Of a DNA stretch of 64,000 nucleotides, positions 7,810 to 19,434 are shown piece after piece. Source of the stretch: Diphasiastrum complanatum (lineage: Eukaryota > Streptophyta > Lycopodiopsida > Lycopodiales > Lycopodiaceae); the NCBI GenBank assembly GCA_029204225.1, contig CM055108.1:5001-69000 (forward strand), written 5' to 3'. The position numbers and the translations under genes are program-made. Every line of letters starts with the position of its first letter. Within the stretch, counting starts at the first letter, position 1. The notes beneath the pieces are model-generated. The model made no database searches, was not told the origin of the DNA, and worked only from the letters and a program-made list of their open reading frames with translations.

Positions 7810-9668
7810 TGGATCGACATGGCTATGCAGTCTTTCTCTTTGGGAGGTTCTCGACGTTCCAGGTGGATCACAGAATCACCAATACTGCTATTCATAACCT
7901 GGCTCATCGCACTCTTTCCTTCCATGAGAGGAAGCTTCTCAGTTATGGTCTCGGGTTTATTCCTCACCCCTCTCCTCCTTCTCATGACTCTGTTCTTTCT
8001 GCTTTTGATTCGTTTGCTCGTACTTTACGCTTGTCTTTTCATTTTAGAAACAGTGTGGATTCTACTCCTCTTTTTCGTATTCCTAACCTTTCCTGGAGTA
8101 ATTTCGACCTAAACCCTGAACTTGAGAGTATTATTTCTAGGGGTCGTGATATTATCCTTTCTCGCCTTTCTGCTGTCTCCAGAAACTCTTTTTCTCCTTT
8201 TCTTCATGGTAGGCTTATGCTAGCTCTTCGCTCGCTTCGTTCTGATGAGTCTATTGTCATTAAACCTGCTGATAAGAATTTAGGGGTTACCATTCTCTCC
8301 AGATCTTGGTATGTTTCTGAAGCATATAGGCATCTTCACGATACCTCAGTTTATCTCTCTGTTCCGCACATCCCTTGGTCTTACTTATGGAGTTTACTTG
8401 AATCTTTAGTTGTTCCTGCTCATGCTTTAGGCACTATTGATTCTGCTACTCTTAAGTTTATCCTTTTTGTGCCTGCTACTGGTTTTCGTGCCTGCTTATT
8501 TTATCTTCTTCCGAAGGTTCATAAGCCCGTTTTGGTGGGTCGTCCTATTTGCTCTAGCATTGGTTACATTTTTGAGCATGCGTCCAGATGGCTTCATTAT
8601 CAGCTACTTCCTATTCTTTTGTCGGAGACTAATCACCTTGTGGATTCTCGTGCTCTTCTGAGAGACTTATCTTCTAGGCAGTTTAGTCAGGACATTCTGC
8701 TGTTTTCATTTGACATCGAATCTCTGTATCCGAGTATTCCTACTCAGGAGGGTCTTCGACGTCTTCAGTCTATGATTGCTGGCAGGCTTTCCTCTGTTCC
8801 TTTGGAAAGACTTGTTCTCAATCTTGCCTCTTTAGTCCTTGAGCATAACTACATTCAGTTTGATGCAGATTTTTGGCTTCAGGTCAGAGGTACAGCTATG
8901 GGTACCAGCTTTGCAGTTGTCTACGCTTGTCTCTTCCTTTGCAGTTTGGAGCATGATTTGGCAGTTTCTTCGACCCCTTCCTCCTGGCCTATCTACTTCA
9001 GGCGCTTCATCGACGATGGTTTTGGTATCTGGCAGGGTTCTCGCACTTCTCTTGAGCATTGGCTCTCTAGGTATGATTCCTTGGTGGACTCCATTCATAT
9101 ACACTGGCAGATTTCGGACTTCAGTATAGATATCCTCGACATTTGTTTTTCGAAGGATGCTGCTTTTCGCTCTTCTGGTATCCTTTCTTCCAGTTGTCAT
9201 CAGAAGAGCCTTAACAGGTATCAGTATTTACCTTGGTCTTCCTGCCACCCGCGTCACCAGAAGCGTGCTTTCATTCTTGGCGAGCTTCAGCGTTATATTC
9301 TCAGAGAAAGTACCTTGGATGGGTTTCTTGCTCTTCGACACAGCTTTTATCAGCGCTTGCGTGCTCGTGGCTATCCCAGAGCATTCATCCTGCTTTGCTT
9401 TGCTGCTGCTGCTTCATACAGTGATAGATCTACTCTTCTCGATGCATGTCTTCCTGGTCCTCCTAGAGTTCGGCGGGCCCCCCTGGTGCTGAAGCTTGAG
9501 CACTCTCCTTTTACTCAGGCTCTAAACCTTGGGGCATTCCTAAACCCTAAACTCTCGGACGCATTCCTGAAAGATCCGCAGTTATCGACACTTTTCGGAC
9601 GGCCTATCATCTGTTGGCTCCGGGCTCGTAACTTACAGGGTTACTTGGTTCACAGTAGATTTCACTGA
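7809..9668 (+). CDS. PLE reverse transcriptase, copy 2
   Basis: A 619-residue protein with the same sequence as the copy at 3066-4925 as far as I can read, including catalytic Asp302 and the IDD motif at 401-403. It is the innermost coding unit, and its 3' pseudo-LTR attaches the array to the inner telomere tract. No frameshift or stop is present, so both copies could supply enzyme. An alternative reading as a general non-LTR RT is excluded by the PLE-specific KPADKNLG and LPKVHKP motifs. Confidence 0.93.
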   Translation: MDRHGYAVFLFGRFSTFQVDHRITNTAIHNLAHRTLSFHERKLLSYGLGFIPHPSPPSHDSVLSAFDSFARTLRLSFHFRNSVDSTPLFRIPNLSWSNFDLNPELESIISRGRDIILSRLSAVSRNSFSPFLHGRLMLALRSLRSDESIVIKPADKNLGVTILSRSWYVSEAYRHLHDTSVYLSVPHIPWSYLWSLLESLVVPAHALGTIDSATLKFILFVPATGFRACLFYLLPKVHKPVLVGRPICSSIGYIFEHASRWLHYQLLPILLSETNHLVDSRALLRDLSSRQFSQDILLFSFDIESLYPSIPTQEGLRRLQSMIAGRLSSVPLERLVLNLASLVLEHNYIQFDADFWLQVRGTAMGTSFAVVYACLFLCSLEHDLAVSSTPSSWPIYFRRFIDDGFGIWQGSRTSLEHWLSRYDSLVDSIHIHWQISDFSIDILDICFSKDAAFRSSGILSSSCHQKSLNRYQYLPWSSCHPRHQKRAFILGELQRYILRESTLDGFLALRHSFYQRLRARGYPRAFILLCFAAAASYSDRSTLLDACLPGPPRVRRAPLVLKLEHSPFTQALNLGAFLNPKLSDAFLKDPQLSTLFGRPIICWLRARNLQGYLVHSRFH

Positions 9669-10119
9669 TGTACTTCCTCACCCTCGGAGCATTGGCTCGA
9701 GGTTTTACTATGTATTGTTCACCCTTCGAAGCATTTGCTCAGGGTTTTACTCTTTTCATTGTAATCTTCACCCCTTGAAGCATTAGCTCGGGGTTTTACT
9801 GCTTTTTCAGGTAGTTTAGCTATTTTTGCCCCATGCCTATTTTTAGCAGTTTTTTCTGCATCATCGGCATTGGTTGGTACTGCTAGTCTTAGAAAAAATT
9901 TGAAAAAATTAGCTATTTCTGCAGTTTGTGCTTCTCATGCTCCGTCGGCTACATTCGACCTAACGGTTATTTCCGTCGGTCACTTTTTAAGCCCAAACGG
10001 TCATTTTTAGCCCTACTTGCACTTTAGCCTACTAGCACTTTAGCCCTACCTGCACTTTAGCCTACTAGCACTTTGGACCCTTGGAAGCATATGCTCAGGG
10101 ATTATTCCATTTCTTCTAG

Positions 10120-10126
10120 TATAAAA
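10120..10126 (+). promoter_or_regulatory. TATA box of PLE copy 3
   Basis: TATAAAA in the terminal pseudo-LTR. It points into the inner telomere tract and older subtelomere, so it could drive telomeric-repeat transcripts. Confidence 0.45.
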
Positions 10127-10202
10127 GCCATACCTTGGCTCACTTTTGCTCTCACTTGTAGTTAGTACTTTTGGAGAGTGTGGGGTCTGTCCACCTCTTC
10201 CT

Positions 10203-10250
10203 TAGCGCCACTGATGAGCTCTCACGAGCGAAACTAGTCTGGCTTTGCTA
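10203..10250 (+). ncRNA. Hammerhead ribozyme, copy 3
   Basis: Same sequence as the other two, with cleavage predicted after C10239. It lies 280 bases before the telomeric junction, so the RNA copied at this end had not been cut at this ribozyme, or had been cut and kept its 3' product. Confidence 0.9.
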
Positions 10251-10296
10251 TTGATCAGTACTTTCCCTTCATTTGTGTGCAAAAGTGTCTCTTCTA

Positions 10297-10404
<108 letters not shown>

Positions 10405-10530
10405 CTTCCTCTCACTCGCTTTACATGTGATTAAGATCCGTTATGATCCGTCTCTCTTTAGTTTACTACTCTGATTCGTTCATTGTATCGTTTATCTTCT
10501 TCTCTACTGCTACATATTTCTCTTAGTTGC

Positions 10531-10746
10531 CTAAACCCTAAACCCTAAACCCTAAACCCTAAACCCTAAACCCTAAACCCTAAACCCTAAACCCTAAACC
10601 CTAAACCCTAAACCTTAAACCCTAAACCCTAAACCCTAAACCCTAAACCCTTAACCCTAAAACCCTTAACCCTAAACCCTAAACCCTAAACCCTTAACCC
10701 TAAACCCTTAACCCTAAACCCTAAACCCTAAACCCTAAACCCTAAA
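10531..10746 (+). repeat. Interstitial telomere tract (former chromosome end)
   Basis: About 216 bp of CCCTAAA repeats. The outer 80 bp are perfect and the inner part carries variants such as CCTTAAA, CCCTTAA and CCCTAAAA from about 10611 on. Perfect repeats outside and degenerate ones inside is the usual gradient of a plant telomere, so this looks like an old chromosome end that was then extended by the PLE array. Confidence 0.93.
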
Positions 10747-10855
10747 TCTTCTAGAAGCAAAAACTCGCCTACTTCAGCTATTTCCACACGTGTGAGCTGT
10801 CCTTTATACATGGGATGTGAAACCTATTCAAAATATTTGGCTCATGCAATCATTA
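10747..10855 (-). repeat. Broken LTR fragment at the old telomere junction
   Basis: Reverse complement of the internal part of the solo LTR at 37941-38756 (its bases about 38160-38262), including the CACACGTGTG palindrome. It begins flush with the telomere repeats, so the old end was formed inside an LTR. Confidence 0.7.
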
Positions 10856-11168
10856 AGTCCAATGCATCACTAGATATCGATTTCTCAAGCAAAAGGCTTG
10901 TGAAATAGCCTATGGATTCCCATAAAGATACCTTGTAAGTAATGTGGTGAGGGGTCTTGTGGTTCTAGGACACAACTTCAACCGATACAAATCTTCCAAG
11001 TTCCAACACAAGTGGGGCAGGGACTTTTTCTCCAGCACTCCAAACCAATAGTTCCATCAATGGAAAGAGGACGTGTTTCCTTGCTTGTTGCTTGTTGCTC
11101 TTGCTTGCTTGAGTGCCCACTTTTCCCTTGTGCTCCATGTCCCTTGTGGGGTTAGCCTCAGGTCTAGG
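10856..11168. other. Unassigned sequence
   Basis: No open frame, repeat or RNA is recognised between the LTR fragment and the copia pseudogene. Confidence 0.4.
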
Positions 11169-12125
11169 TTAGAGACCTCCTAGTAGGGTAAGTGCTGCCA
11201 TAAACTGACTTCCAATATCAATAGCGTAGCATATATCTGGTCTAGTCGTGGTAAGATAAATCAAGTTCCCTACTAACTGCCTATACAGCGTAGCATCAAA
11301 TGGCTGTGATTTGTCAAGCTTAGAAAGTTTTTTACGTTCAATAGGAGTGTTCACTGGCTTGCAATCCTGCAACTTGAACTTGTGCAACAACTCTCTGACA
11401 TACTTCACTTGTGTTAGACCCACTTCGTGTCCTTTTTGCCACACCTCCACTCCAAGGCAATAATGCATTAGGTTGAGATTTGTCATCTCGAATTATTCCA
11501 TGAAATTTTTCTTGATCATGTCTATCATCTCTTGATTATTTCTCATGATAATCAAGTCATCAACATAAAGAGCAATCAAAGCAACCATATCATCAAGGCA
11601 TAAGACATAAAGATTCGGATCAGAATGTGTTCTCACCATCCCCTTAGAACAAAAGTAGGCATCAATCCTGCTGTACCACGCACGTGGTGCCTGTTTAAGA
11701 CCATAAAGTGCTTTCTTCAAGCGGCATGCTTTATTCTTATGTCCTTTCGTTACAAAGCCTTCAGGTTGATCCATGAATACCTCTTCTTCTAACTCACCAT
11801 TTAGAAAAGCAGATTTCAAATCCATCTGATGCAAATGCCAACCAAAATGTGAAGCTAAAGCAACAAGTAGACGTAGAGTATTCCACTTACATATTGGCGC
11901 AAAGGTCTCCTCATAGTTGATCCCTTTACTTTGTGCATACCCTTTGATCACCAATCTTGCTTTGTGCTTTGCTATACTTCCATCTGCATGGTACTTAGTC
12001 TTGTACACCCATTTGCAACCAATGGGTTTCTTACCAACTAGTGGTTCCACTAAGTCCCATGTGCTATGCTTAGCAATTGACTCCATCTCCTCTCCCATGG
12101 CCTTGACCCAAATGTCATCATCCTT
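11169..12125 (-). pseudogene. Ty1/copia reverse transcriptase fragment
   Basis: Minus-strand copia RT (RVT_2 type). The frame opens with DDIWVKAM, continues through WVYKTKYHADGS and LDL-type motif HQMDLKSAFLNGELEE, then LYGLKQAPRAWYSR and the catalytic YVDD. A stop codon at about 11493 separates the YVDD part from the downstream in-frame segment with MHYCLGVEV and RPDICYAI. The RNase H region, integrase, gag and LTRs are absent, so this is a fragment. It lies on the same strand as most other copia copies here. Family assignment is clear; its parent element is not present. Confidence 0.85.
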
Positions 12126-12346
12126 CGCTTACCTAGGCCACATAATGAGCTATATTGAATACTCCAGGGTCAGCTTGCATTCAATGGAAAGTTGGAAAGT
12201 TGGCAACAAGCTTAACTAGCTGTGGTAATGAAGGGATGAGCTGTTTCACGTCGACGTTGTCCAATTTCCATAGCTTGGAAACGTTCATTTGTTGTGATTG
12301 GATGTAAGAATGAAATATTTTGACATGATATAATATCTGTTTTAAA

Positions 12347-14523
12347 TCAATTGAAAGGTATGCTCTGTGGATAATTGAACACATTTGTTGGGTCCCAACT
12401 TCTGTTGACGGTAATGAGCCTGTTGAGGATAGAACCATAATAGGCACTCAATGGCATATCACGATCTACGTAGTTTTGATAGGCTTCTAATGACGCGAAG
12501 GGAAGAACTGCGGTCCAAATTTTGCTCATGAATGCCATGTCAGCGTTGGCTTGATCTGGATTAAACTGCCAATAGCTCTACATTTTAATATTGAATAGAG
12601 CGTCTCGGTGCACCCAGGCAGTTGCGCCTGAAGCAATTTCATTCACAATGGATGCTGAACCACCGAAGAGGTCGAAGATGGAGTAGCTGGTGAGTTGTCC
12701 TGCTTGCATGGTATTCACAAATGTTTGAATGCCCGCGTCTGAAAATCCTGGCGCCTTCACAATAATTGACTTGGCTTTGAACAAAAAACTGGAATATGTG
12801 TAATTGTCAAGATTAAGCACTGATGGGTTTGCATCTTGCGACAATCCAGCGTCGATCAAAGCTGTGTGAATATAATCGATTTCAAGGACTGTTTGGTTGG
12901 AAGGAGCAGGCGCATTCGCAAAAAATAAACTCAGAACTCCATTCAAGTTGCTTGACGAGCCAAGAAACGTCCCATAGGATCTGTTGCTACCTGATGGATC
13001 TAGGTAGAGGGAGGCAACCCCATATCTGATAAGCCTTTATGGTTTGAACTTGCTGACTCTTCTGAAAGTTGAAGCTAAAGCTTGTTACAGGAGCTGATAC
13101 ATCGTGCACTTTGAATGTAAATTGAGTCACAATGCCTGCGTTACCGACTCTCAGCCAGGTCAGATCATCACCAACAAGAATTTCAATAACTTCAACAATG
13201 AACGAAAACATTTTTGATCAACATAGATGTCTATCAGCATATGAACCTGTACATCATAAACTGAACGATATGGCAAAATCTGAGTGAATATAAGGGTCCA
13301 ACCGATTTTAATACTAGAGCCTTATGTTAGGGAAAGGGCATGTGCCCGCAGCTAAATACTATGTTAAAGTTAATAATACGAATAATCCGAATGGGTATGT
13401 TATTTACTATCTCTTCAATTTGATCGTCTTTAATACGATCTATGTAGTTGCCTGGTCAATCTTTTTCTCAGTCAGGGTGAACCGAAAGAGCAATCTCTTC
13501 AACTAGAAATTAAAAAGCGTGGCTCCATGGTGATTTGGATGGGTTGCAAAACTTATCCAAAGTTCCATCCATTGCGCACATTTGCATAAGGAGCAACTCA
13601 ATACGGACGGTTGTTATTATGCTCACATCAACAATAATATTATCAAATTTTGGCAATGAAAGCTGTCTCCATCGGTCTTGCTACTGATGAATTAAGGACG
13701 TCAGGCAGCGTTATGTACCGTTTGGTCCCTCCACTACAAAGGTTAGATCCTGACGGGCATAATGCGACGGGCATAATGCTGAGTAAGCATACAAGATGTG
13801 CAAAGATAATTAATGCACATAAATAACGAAATTGAAATTTTTGGTAGCAAGTGAGGTAGCAATCCAGACTGGCGTTGTATCTATACATGAAGGATCTAGA
13901 TAAACAGAGCATGCAATCAACTGCTGTGTATACAAGCGGTTCAAGAGAAAACGTAAACAGAGCTCCGTCATTTTCTAATCAACTGATCGAATTAAAAACC
14001 TTTGACGTCCCTACACCAACTGGAAAGAAAAACAATCACAAAAGAAAAGAACAAATAAATTCCCTCATGTTCGTGAAAATCTTTCAATGAAGCAATAGAT
14101 TAAGGATTTCAGCAACAGAGGTTTCACGGAAATGTTTTTTGTAAGCAGAGGCAGGCTCATACCAAAGGAGTTCGCACTGGCGCCTCTCATAGCCCAATAC
14201 AAGTCCGAATTCTTATTGGCATTTGCGGTCACAACACCCCCCCCCCCCCCGATAGAAGTCACCACTTCAAGTTCTATAATGTTATCCGAAAGCATTTCAA
14301 ACTTTCTGGAGGTGAACCCCCATCCACCCCGAAGAGCGTGACCGCCTACGTCAATTGTGGGACAGTTTCCTTGCAGGAACTCTTACCTTGTCAAGATTCC
14401 AAAGTGCCAACTTGAGTGGTCCTAATCTTACTCCTGATCCCACTTTTACAGTCCCCGTTGTTTGGTTGTATTCAATGTCTTTAAATCCAGCCAGATCCAC
14501 AACGAGTACACCATCTCGTCCAC
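12347..14523 (-). pseudogene. Berberine-bridge-enzyme-like FAD oxidase pseudogene (3' two exons)
   Basis: Two exons fit. Exon a (14523-14163) begins after a TTGCAG acceptor and encodes the FAD-binding part: GRDGVLVVDLAGF, GNCPTIDVGGHALRGGWGF, SDNIIELEVVTS and LYWAMRGA. Exon b (13135-12347) continues in phase after a 1027-bp intron with GT/AG ends and holds the substrate domain and BBE C-terminus (RDMPLSAYYGSILNRL, WDPTNVFNYPQSIP). Intact relatives are secreted flavin-linked oxidases of carbohydrates or alkaloids. Here an extra base near 14370, a frameshift near 13015 and a TAG near 12577 break the frame. The 5' exons with the FAD-linking His are not visible, and a GA microsatellite lies just upstream. 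A frameshifted but lightly decayed copy suggests a recent loss. Confidence 0.82.
14237..14250 (+). repeat. C14 homopolymer inside the FAD oxidase exon
   Basis: Fourteen C on the plus strand read as poly-Gly on the coding strand between TSI and VVTAN. The frame is kept at this length, but any length change would shift it. It may also be miscounted in the assembly. Confidence 0.8.
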
Positions 14524-14618
14524 CTGCAAGAGACTAAACATGATCATATAATATATAGTTTCAGCTTATTGATGGAGAGTTTATAGTGAAACAAAAATGC
14601 TTCAAGAAAAATGAATTT

Positions 14619-14702
<84 letters not shown>
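14619..14702 (+). repeat. (GA)n microsatellite
   Basis: About 84 bases of GA repeats with one GATA interruption near 14626. It is unrelated in position to the PLE TC tracts. Confidence 0.95.
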
Positions 14703-14704
<2 letters not shown>

Positions 14705-16640
14705 AAGATTAATAAGAGATAAGACACAACCTGAAAGGTATGAAGCAAATTATGCTCTCTTAGACATTGCCAATGAGGAGACAAGATCTTCTTCACCCAT
14801 AGTGTTTATTTTTTAAGCCCATCATGGAGTTTGAACTCATTCTTACAAGGATTATTTACCAATCCAAATTACATAACACAATCACATTTACCTACACAAG
14901 CGTCTCATTTTTTTCCTCTCTTAGATTTTGTTTTGGTCACCCAAAAATTTCATCAGCGAAGGCACCAAAAAACTCCTTTGACACTAGTAAATGCTAGGTT
15001 GATTCCCTTTTGACTATACTAGCTTAAGTATAACTTCGTTAAAGTTGCTTGAATTTAATGGAAAATCCATAAAATTTGGATTCGGGTACTCTTTTACTGT
15101 ATTCAATACACTTATTTATTTATCGAATATAGAGCTACCACCAAATATTATGACCTTTATTCCATTAATTTACTTTAACAAGTATCCCAAAAGCTTTAGC
15201 TTGCCCTATCTTAAAGATCAAAAATCATTTAAGATAAGCCTATCGGTGCACCACCGAAGTCAAAAAGGAAAAACCAAAAACAAAAAAAAATACCATTTAA
15301 CTCAATTACCGGGAATATTTCTACTCCAAAGTTAAACCGATAAAAAGCATAGTACCAGGAATTAAAATTTTCACTTGCTTGAAGAAAAAATTACCATGAA
15401 GAATAGTATTTTATTTCCAATCCTAGATCCATGGATCAATCATGGTTCTAAGAATGGTAAACTGAATTTTGGAATTTAGCAGAACTTTGTAATCTCTAGA
15501 TGTTGTTTCTAGGAGATTGTATAAAGTTTATGTCATTAAAGATGAATGTTGTAATGGTCTTTAATTATTTGATTGATTGTAGAATTTGGAACTCATAATC
15601 TGGTTAAGAATCGGATTGAAAGAATATTCTTGGAATCCAGTAATTTTTCCTTGAGAAAAAAGATTTCAGAATGTTTCTTATATTTCTTGAGTGGTATGTT
15701 ATGCATATATTCCAGTATCTTCCAATGATGAAGTATGATTTTGGAATCCTGTAAATTATGGTTGACGAATCATAAGATTGGAAAGGTTTATGATTGACGG
15801 ATCATAAATTGATACTTAGAGATCATTAGAAGATTATATGGGAATATGATGATTTTTAAAATGTTGAAAAATTCTTGATCAATTGAATGAGTCAAGGATT
15901 TAGATCTGTTAGTTGAACTCTAAATTTCTTTACTTCAGTGCATACTTGAGATTGTGTGGATCTCACAGACATTTTCATTAAGTAATTGGTTACTTATAAG
16001 GAATTTGCTTTCTTCACAGATTGTAGTCAAGGAATGCTTGCGTACTGTTTTTCAGCTTAAATCTTCGGTTAAATAGGAGCAGTTAAGTCTATCAAGATTA
16101 AATGGATGTTATTTCCTTGCATATGTTGTTAGGAATAGAGCTCTTAACTTAAGAGAGTATCTGGGGTACTCAGATCTGAGTAAAAGTCATTTTTATCTTG
16201 ATGGATCTCCTAGAGATTTTAGATGACTGAATTGTGATATTTTAGAATATTTGGATATTCTAATAATAATTGTACCAAGAAGCATTATTTATTGCAAGAA
16301 ATTGAAATGGAATTTCTTCAGCTTTCGAATTTGATTTCTGAAATAAGGAAAATCACCCAGTGTTTCATGTGATTGGGATTACATGAAGGTAATGAACACT
16401 TCTTTCGGATAAAATCAATCCATTTGGAAGATTTATAGCTTAGTGTATTTTTGGAGATTTGAGTTAGTATTTATGAGTAGAGACAAGCAATTTAAAAATT
16501 GTTGAATCTCTAAGTACTTATTCAGATGGAAAGATCAGACTAAGAATAATGATTCATGGGTAAGACTTGAAAGCTTAAGGAATAGTTTCATATTTTCTTT
16601 TTTCCGTTTTGAGGATAGAATCTGTTTAAGGGAGGAAGAA
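14703..16640. other. AT-rich intergenic stretch
   Basis: No open frame longer than about 100 codons and no domain is recognised. The region just before 16641 (AAGGGAGGAAGAA) resembles a polypurine tract. Confidence 0.4.
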
Positions 16641-17600
16641 TGTTATGGCCATATTCAGTTAAGGACATGGAATAGTCCTAACATGGTAGATCGGCCCTCC
16701 AGTGTTCGAGATTATTGGTCACGCCAAGATTTAATTCCACATCAAGGCCTGTTGGTGACTAATGACCTTGAGAGGACCCAGACACTCTAATTGAGACATA
16801 TGGAGTAGTGCATGTACATGTGCCAGATATAGGTAGGAGGAATGTATCACTTCCATAAAGCCAAAAAAACTGCAAAAAAAATTGTCAAAAACCCATAAAA
16901 CTGTATTTTCTCTCCATACCCTAGGAACTAACCCTCGCCCACTTGGATTTAGCTGAATCTGTATCAGAGGAAATTACTCACAGCTCGTTGAAGGTTCTCT
17001 CTCTAGGATCTGTTGCCAAAAATAATAATAATAACCCATAAAAATTGTATTTTCTCTCCATCCCCTGGGAAATAACCCTTGTTCACCTGGATTTAGCTGA
17101 ATCAGTATCATAGGAAGCTACTTACATCTCGACAAAGGTTCTCTCTCTAGGATCTGAGAGAAATTTGCCAAAGATAGTAAGAAAACCCATAAAATTTGCA
17201 TTTTCTCTCCATCTCCTAGGAACCTAACCCTCGTCCACCTGGATTTTGTGATCTATTTATAGTTGACCTGCATGGGGATTGCATGGACTCATGCACAGGA
17301 TCCTACTCTCTATATATTGAGGTAGTGAGTTTCCCATCAACGACTTGGTCTAGGTTACCTGTTGAGCTCTTCTCCTCTTGTTATCACATGACATGGCTTG
17401 GGGGCTAGATCTAGGAGGATTCTCCAGGAGGGGTCTAGGATTGGTTGGGTGGTTTTGCTCCACAGTCTCTCTTGTTGTGAATTTTCCTATCCTCATCTTA
17501 GGGGATTTCCCTAGTGGTCTTTACATTTATGCTTTTTAAGTGGCAAGAGTCTTCCAAGTTGAAAGTTGACTAGGTGTTACCTTCCAATATCATTTTCAAT
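16641..17600 (+). repeat. Possible LTR beginning TGTTATGGCC
   Basis: TGTTATGGCC at 16641 follows a purine run, the usual layout of a polypurine tract and 3' LTR start in Ty3/gypsy elements. No second copy is in the window, so the far end is not defined and the call rests on the boundary alone. Confidence 0.3.
16871..17250 (+). repeat. Tandem repeat, about 145-bp period, 2.4 copies
   Basis: Copies begin near 16891, 17034 and 17185 with ACCCATAAAA, followed by TATTTTCTCTCC, a CACYTGGATTTAGCTGAATC segment and GGTTCTCTCTCTAGGATCTG. Spacing is 143 and 151 bp; the third copy is partial. Confidence 0.8.
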
Positions 17601-17655
17601 TTGGAAAATAAGATCCCTTCTAAATAAAGTCCTCTCAAAGAAAGAAAAAATTAAG

Positions 17656-17810
17656 AGCCTTTCATATATAATCTCTATAGTACATGTCATTCTGCAAGGC
17701 ACGTGTGTGAGTCCATTTTAACTTGTAAGTAATAGCCTTTCATACTTATTATCTACAATACATGCCATTTTGCAAGGCAAGTGAGTGAGTCAATTTTACT
17801 TGGTAAGGCA
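17656..17810 (+). repeat. 78-bp tandem duplication
   Basis: Two diverged copies starting GCCTTTCATA at 17657 and 17735, each with a TGCAAGGCAMGTGWGTGAGT segment. Confidence 0.75.
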
Positions 17811-19434
17811 TTAGACCATCCTAGAAAATTGCATAGCACCAATTTATTGAATTCATTAAGTTAAATTTATTTCAAATATCTATAGGACCATGAGTTGACC
17901 CTATTTGTTATTGGAAATTGTGACATGGAACGAAAATGACACTTGGTACACATTTGTACTGTAAAGAGTCTTATTCCTAAGAGTTGGAACTTTTTGATGG
18001 TAGGAATTCAGGAATGATAGTACCAACCAGATGGGTTGTTTTATGTGACGGTAAAACCATGTGCAAATTCTTGTTAAATCACAGTTTTGTTAATGGATAT
18101 TGTGATCCATTAGGAACAAATATGGGGGTACTCCAGTACTTGGTGGAATAGATATGTGCATATCTAGTATTGGAAATCCAGAGGGAGTTTTTAAGATCTC
18201 TGGATTATCGAATAGTGCGATTAAAGATCTTCTTGCAGGAATTGAATTCCTTGTACCATTTCGGATATAGATATTTGATATCTATTAGTATATACTTCAA
18301 TTGTTTTTTTTCTTTTAAAAGGGAGAATTCAATGGTAGGAGGTATTTTTCTAGAAATGGTTAAAGATCGGATCCTATATTGGATATAGAATGGTCAGATA
18401 ATCTTTTTGAGTTTTTGATAATCAGATCTAAAAGCAAAGAACTTTCTTGGAGAGAAAATTGATGGTATGGGACATCAGTGATTTCAAAGAGAAATTCTTG
18501 TGCGAGAATGATTTGTAGACCAATGATTAGTATTTACATTATTTGTAATGCTAATAGTTGAAACCATTGGTTAAACTTGGTTAGGGTAATCGGAGAGGTT
18601 ATGAGATATAGCTCTGGTTCCCTAAATGGTATCTCATAAATTCCAAATCGAAAACCCTTAAAAGCTACTTCTCTTTTAATTCAAACTCTACTTTTTAGAA
18701 ATTTCTTAAAAACGAGACAATTGGATTGAGATTTGTATAATTCTTTCCAGTGAAGAACTTGGTTCCGAGGTACTGTTAAAGTTATACGAATTTAGGCTTC
18801 CATTTCAGTTTTGTGAATATAACTTAGAATCAATTGATGTTTTCAATTGATTAACATGAATTTAGACTTCTTGAGCCCTAATGATTATCTCTATTTGATA
18901 GTTGATTATTGAGAGTAATGTTTCTATCACTTGGGATAAGATATTTTATGATTTTGAGGAAGAAGTACAGTTTGTAATAGTATTGGATACTCATTAATAA
19001 CTTTTTTGAATCTTTGATATCTTATACGTTGTCTCTTGAGAACTTTTTAATCAAAATTTTGGAATTTCTTTAAGATGGGGAGAAGAAAATGACAGGAATA
19101 AGACTTTCATGAGATCAACCAGTTGTATAGATTTCTTTTGTGGAATCATGTATGTGTGCAATGGTGGAACTATCCAATGGGAATAGAGGAAATCTCTAGT
19201 TTTTGTTTTGAATAATCTGGAACTAGAGGAGTTTTGGGAGCTTTCCTTCTGTTGATACTGCCATCTGCATTATATTTGAACCCACCTCACCTACCTGAGA
19301 TCCACATTGACGCTGGAGAGTTCGACGACCCCCAAGATGGGCAACTAGACCATTGAAGATTTTCACCACGACCTACCAGTTTCGATGCAGGTGAAGCTGA
19401 GCCCTCAACAAGTGAACAGGCCAGAAGAAAAGAT
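17811..19434. other. Unassigned AT-rich sequence
   Basis: Several short frames are present but none matches a family I recognise. No repeat or RNA is seen. Confidence 0.35.

Noticed and set aside
14586-14816. Arg-Glu repeat peptide over the GA tract
   Set aside because: Microsatellite translation with no conserved flanks.
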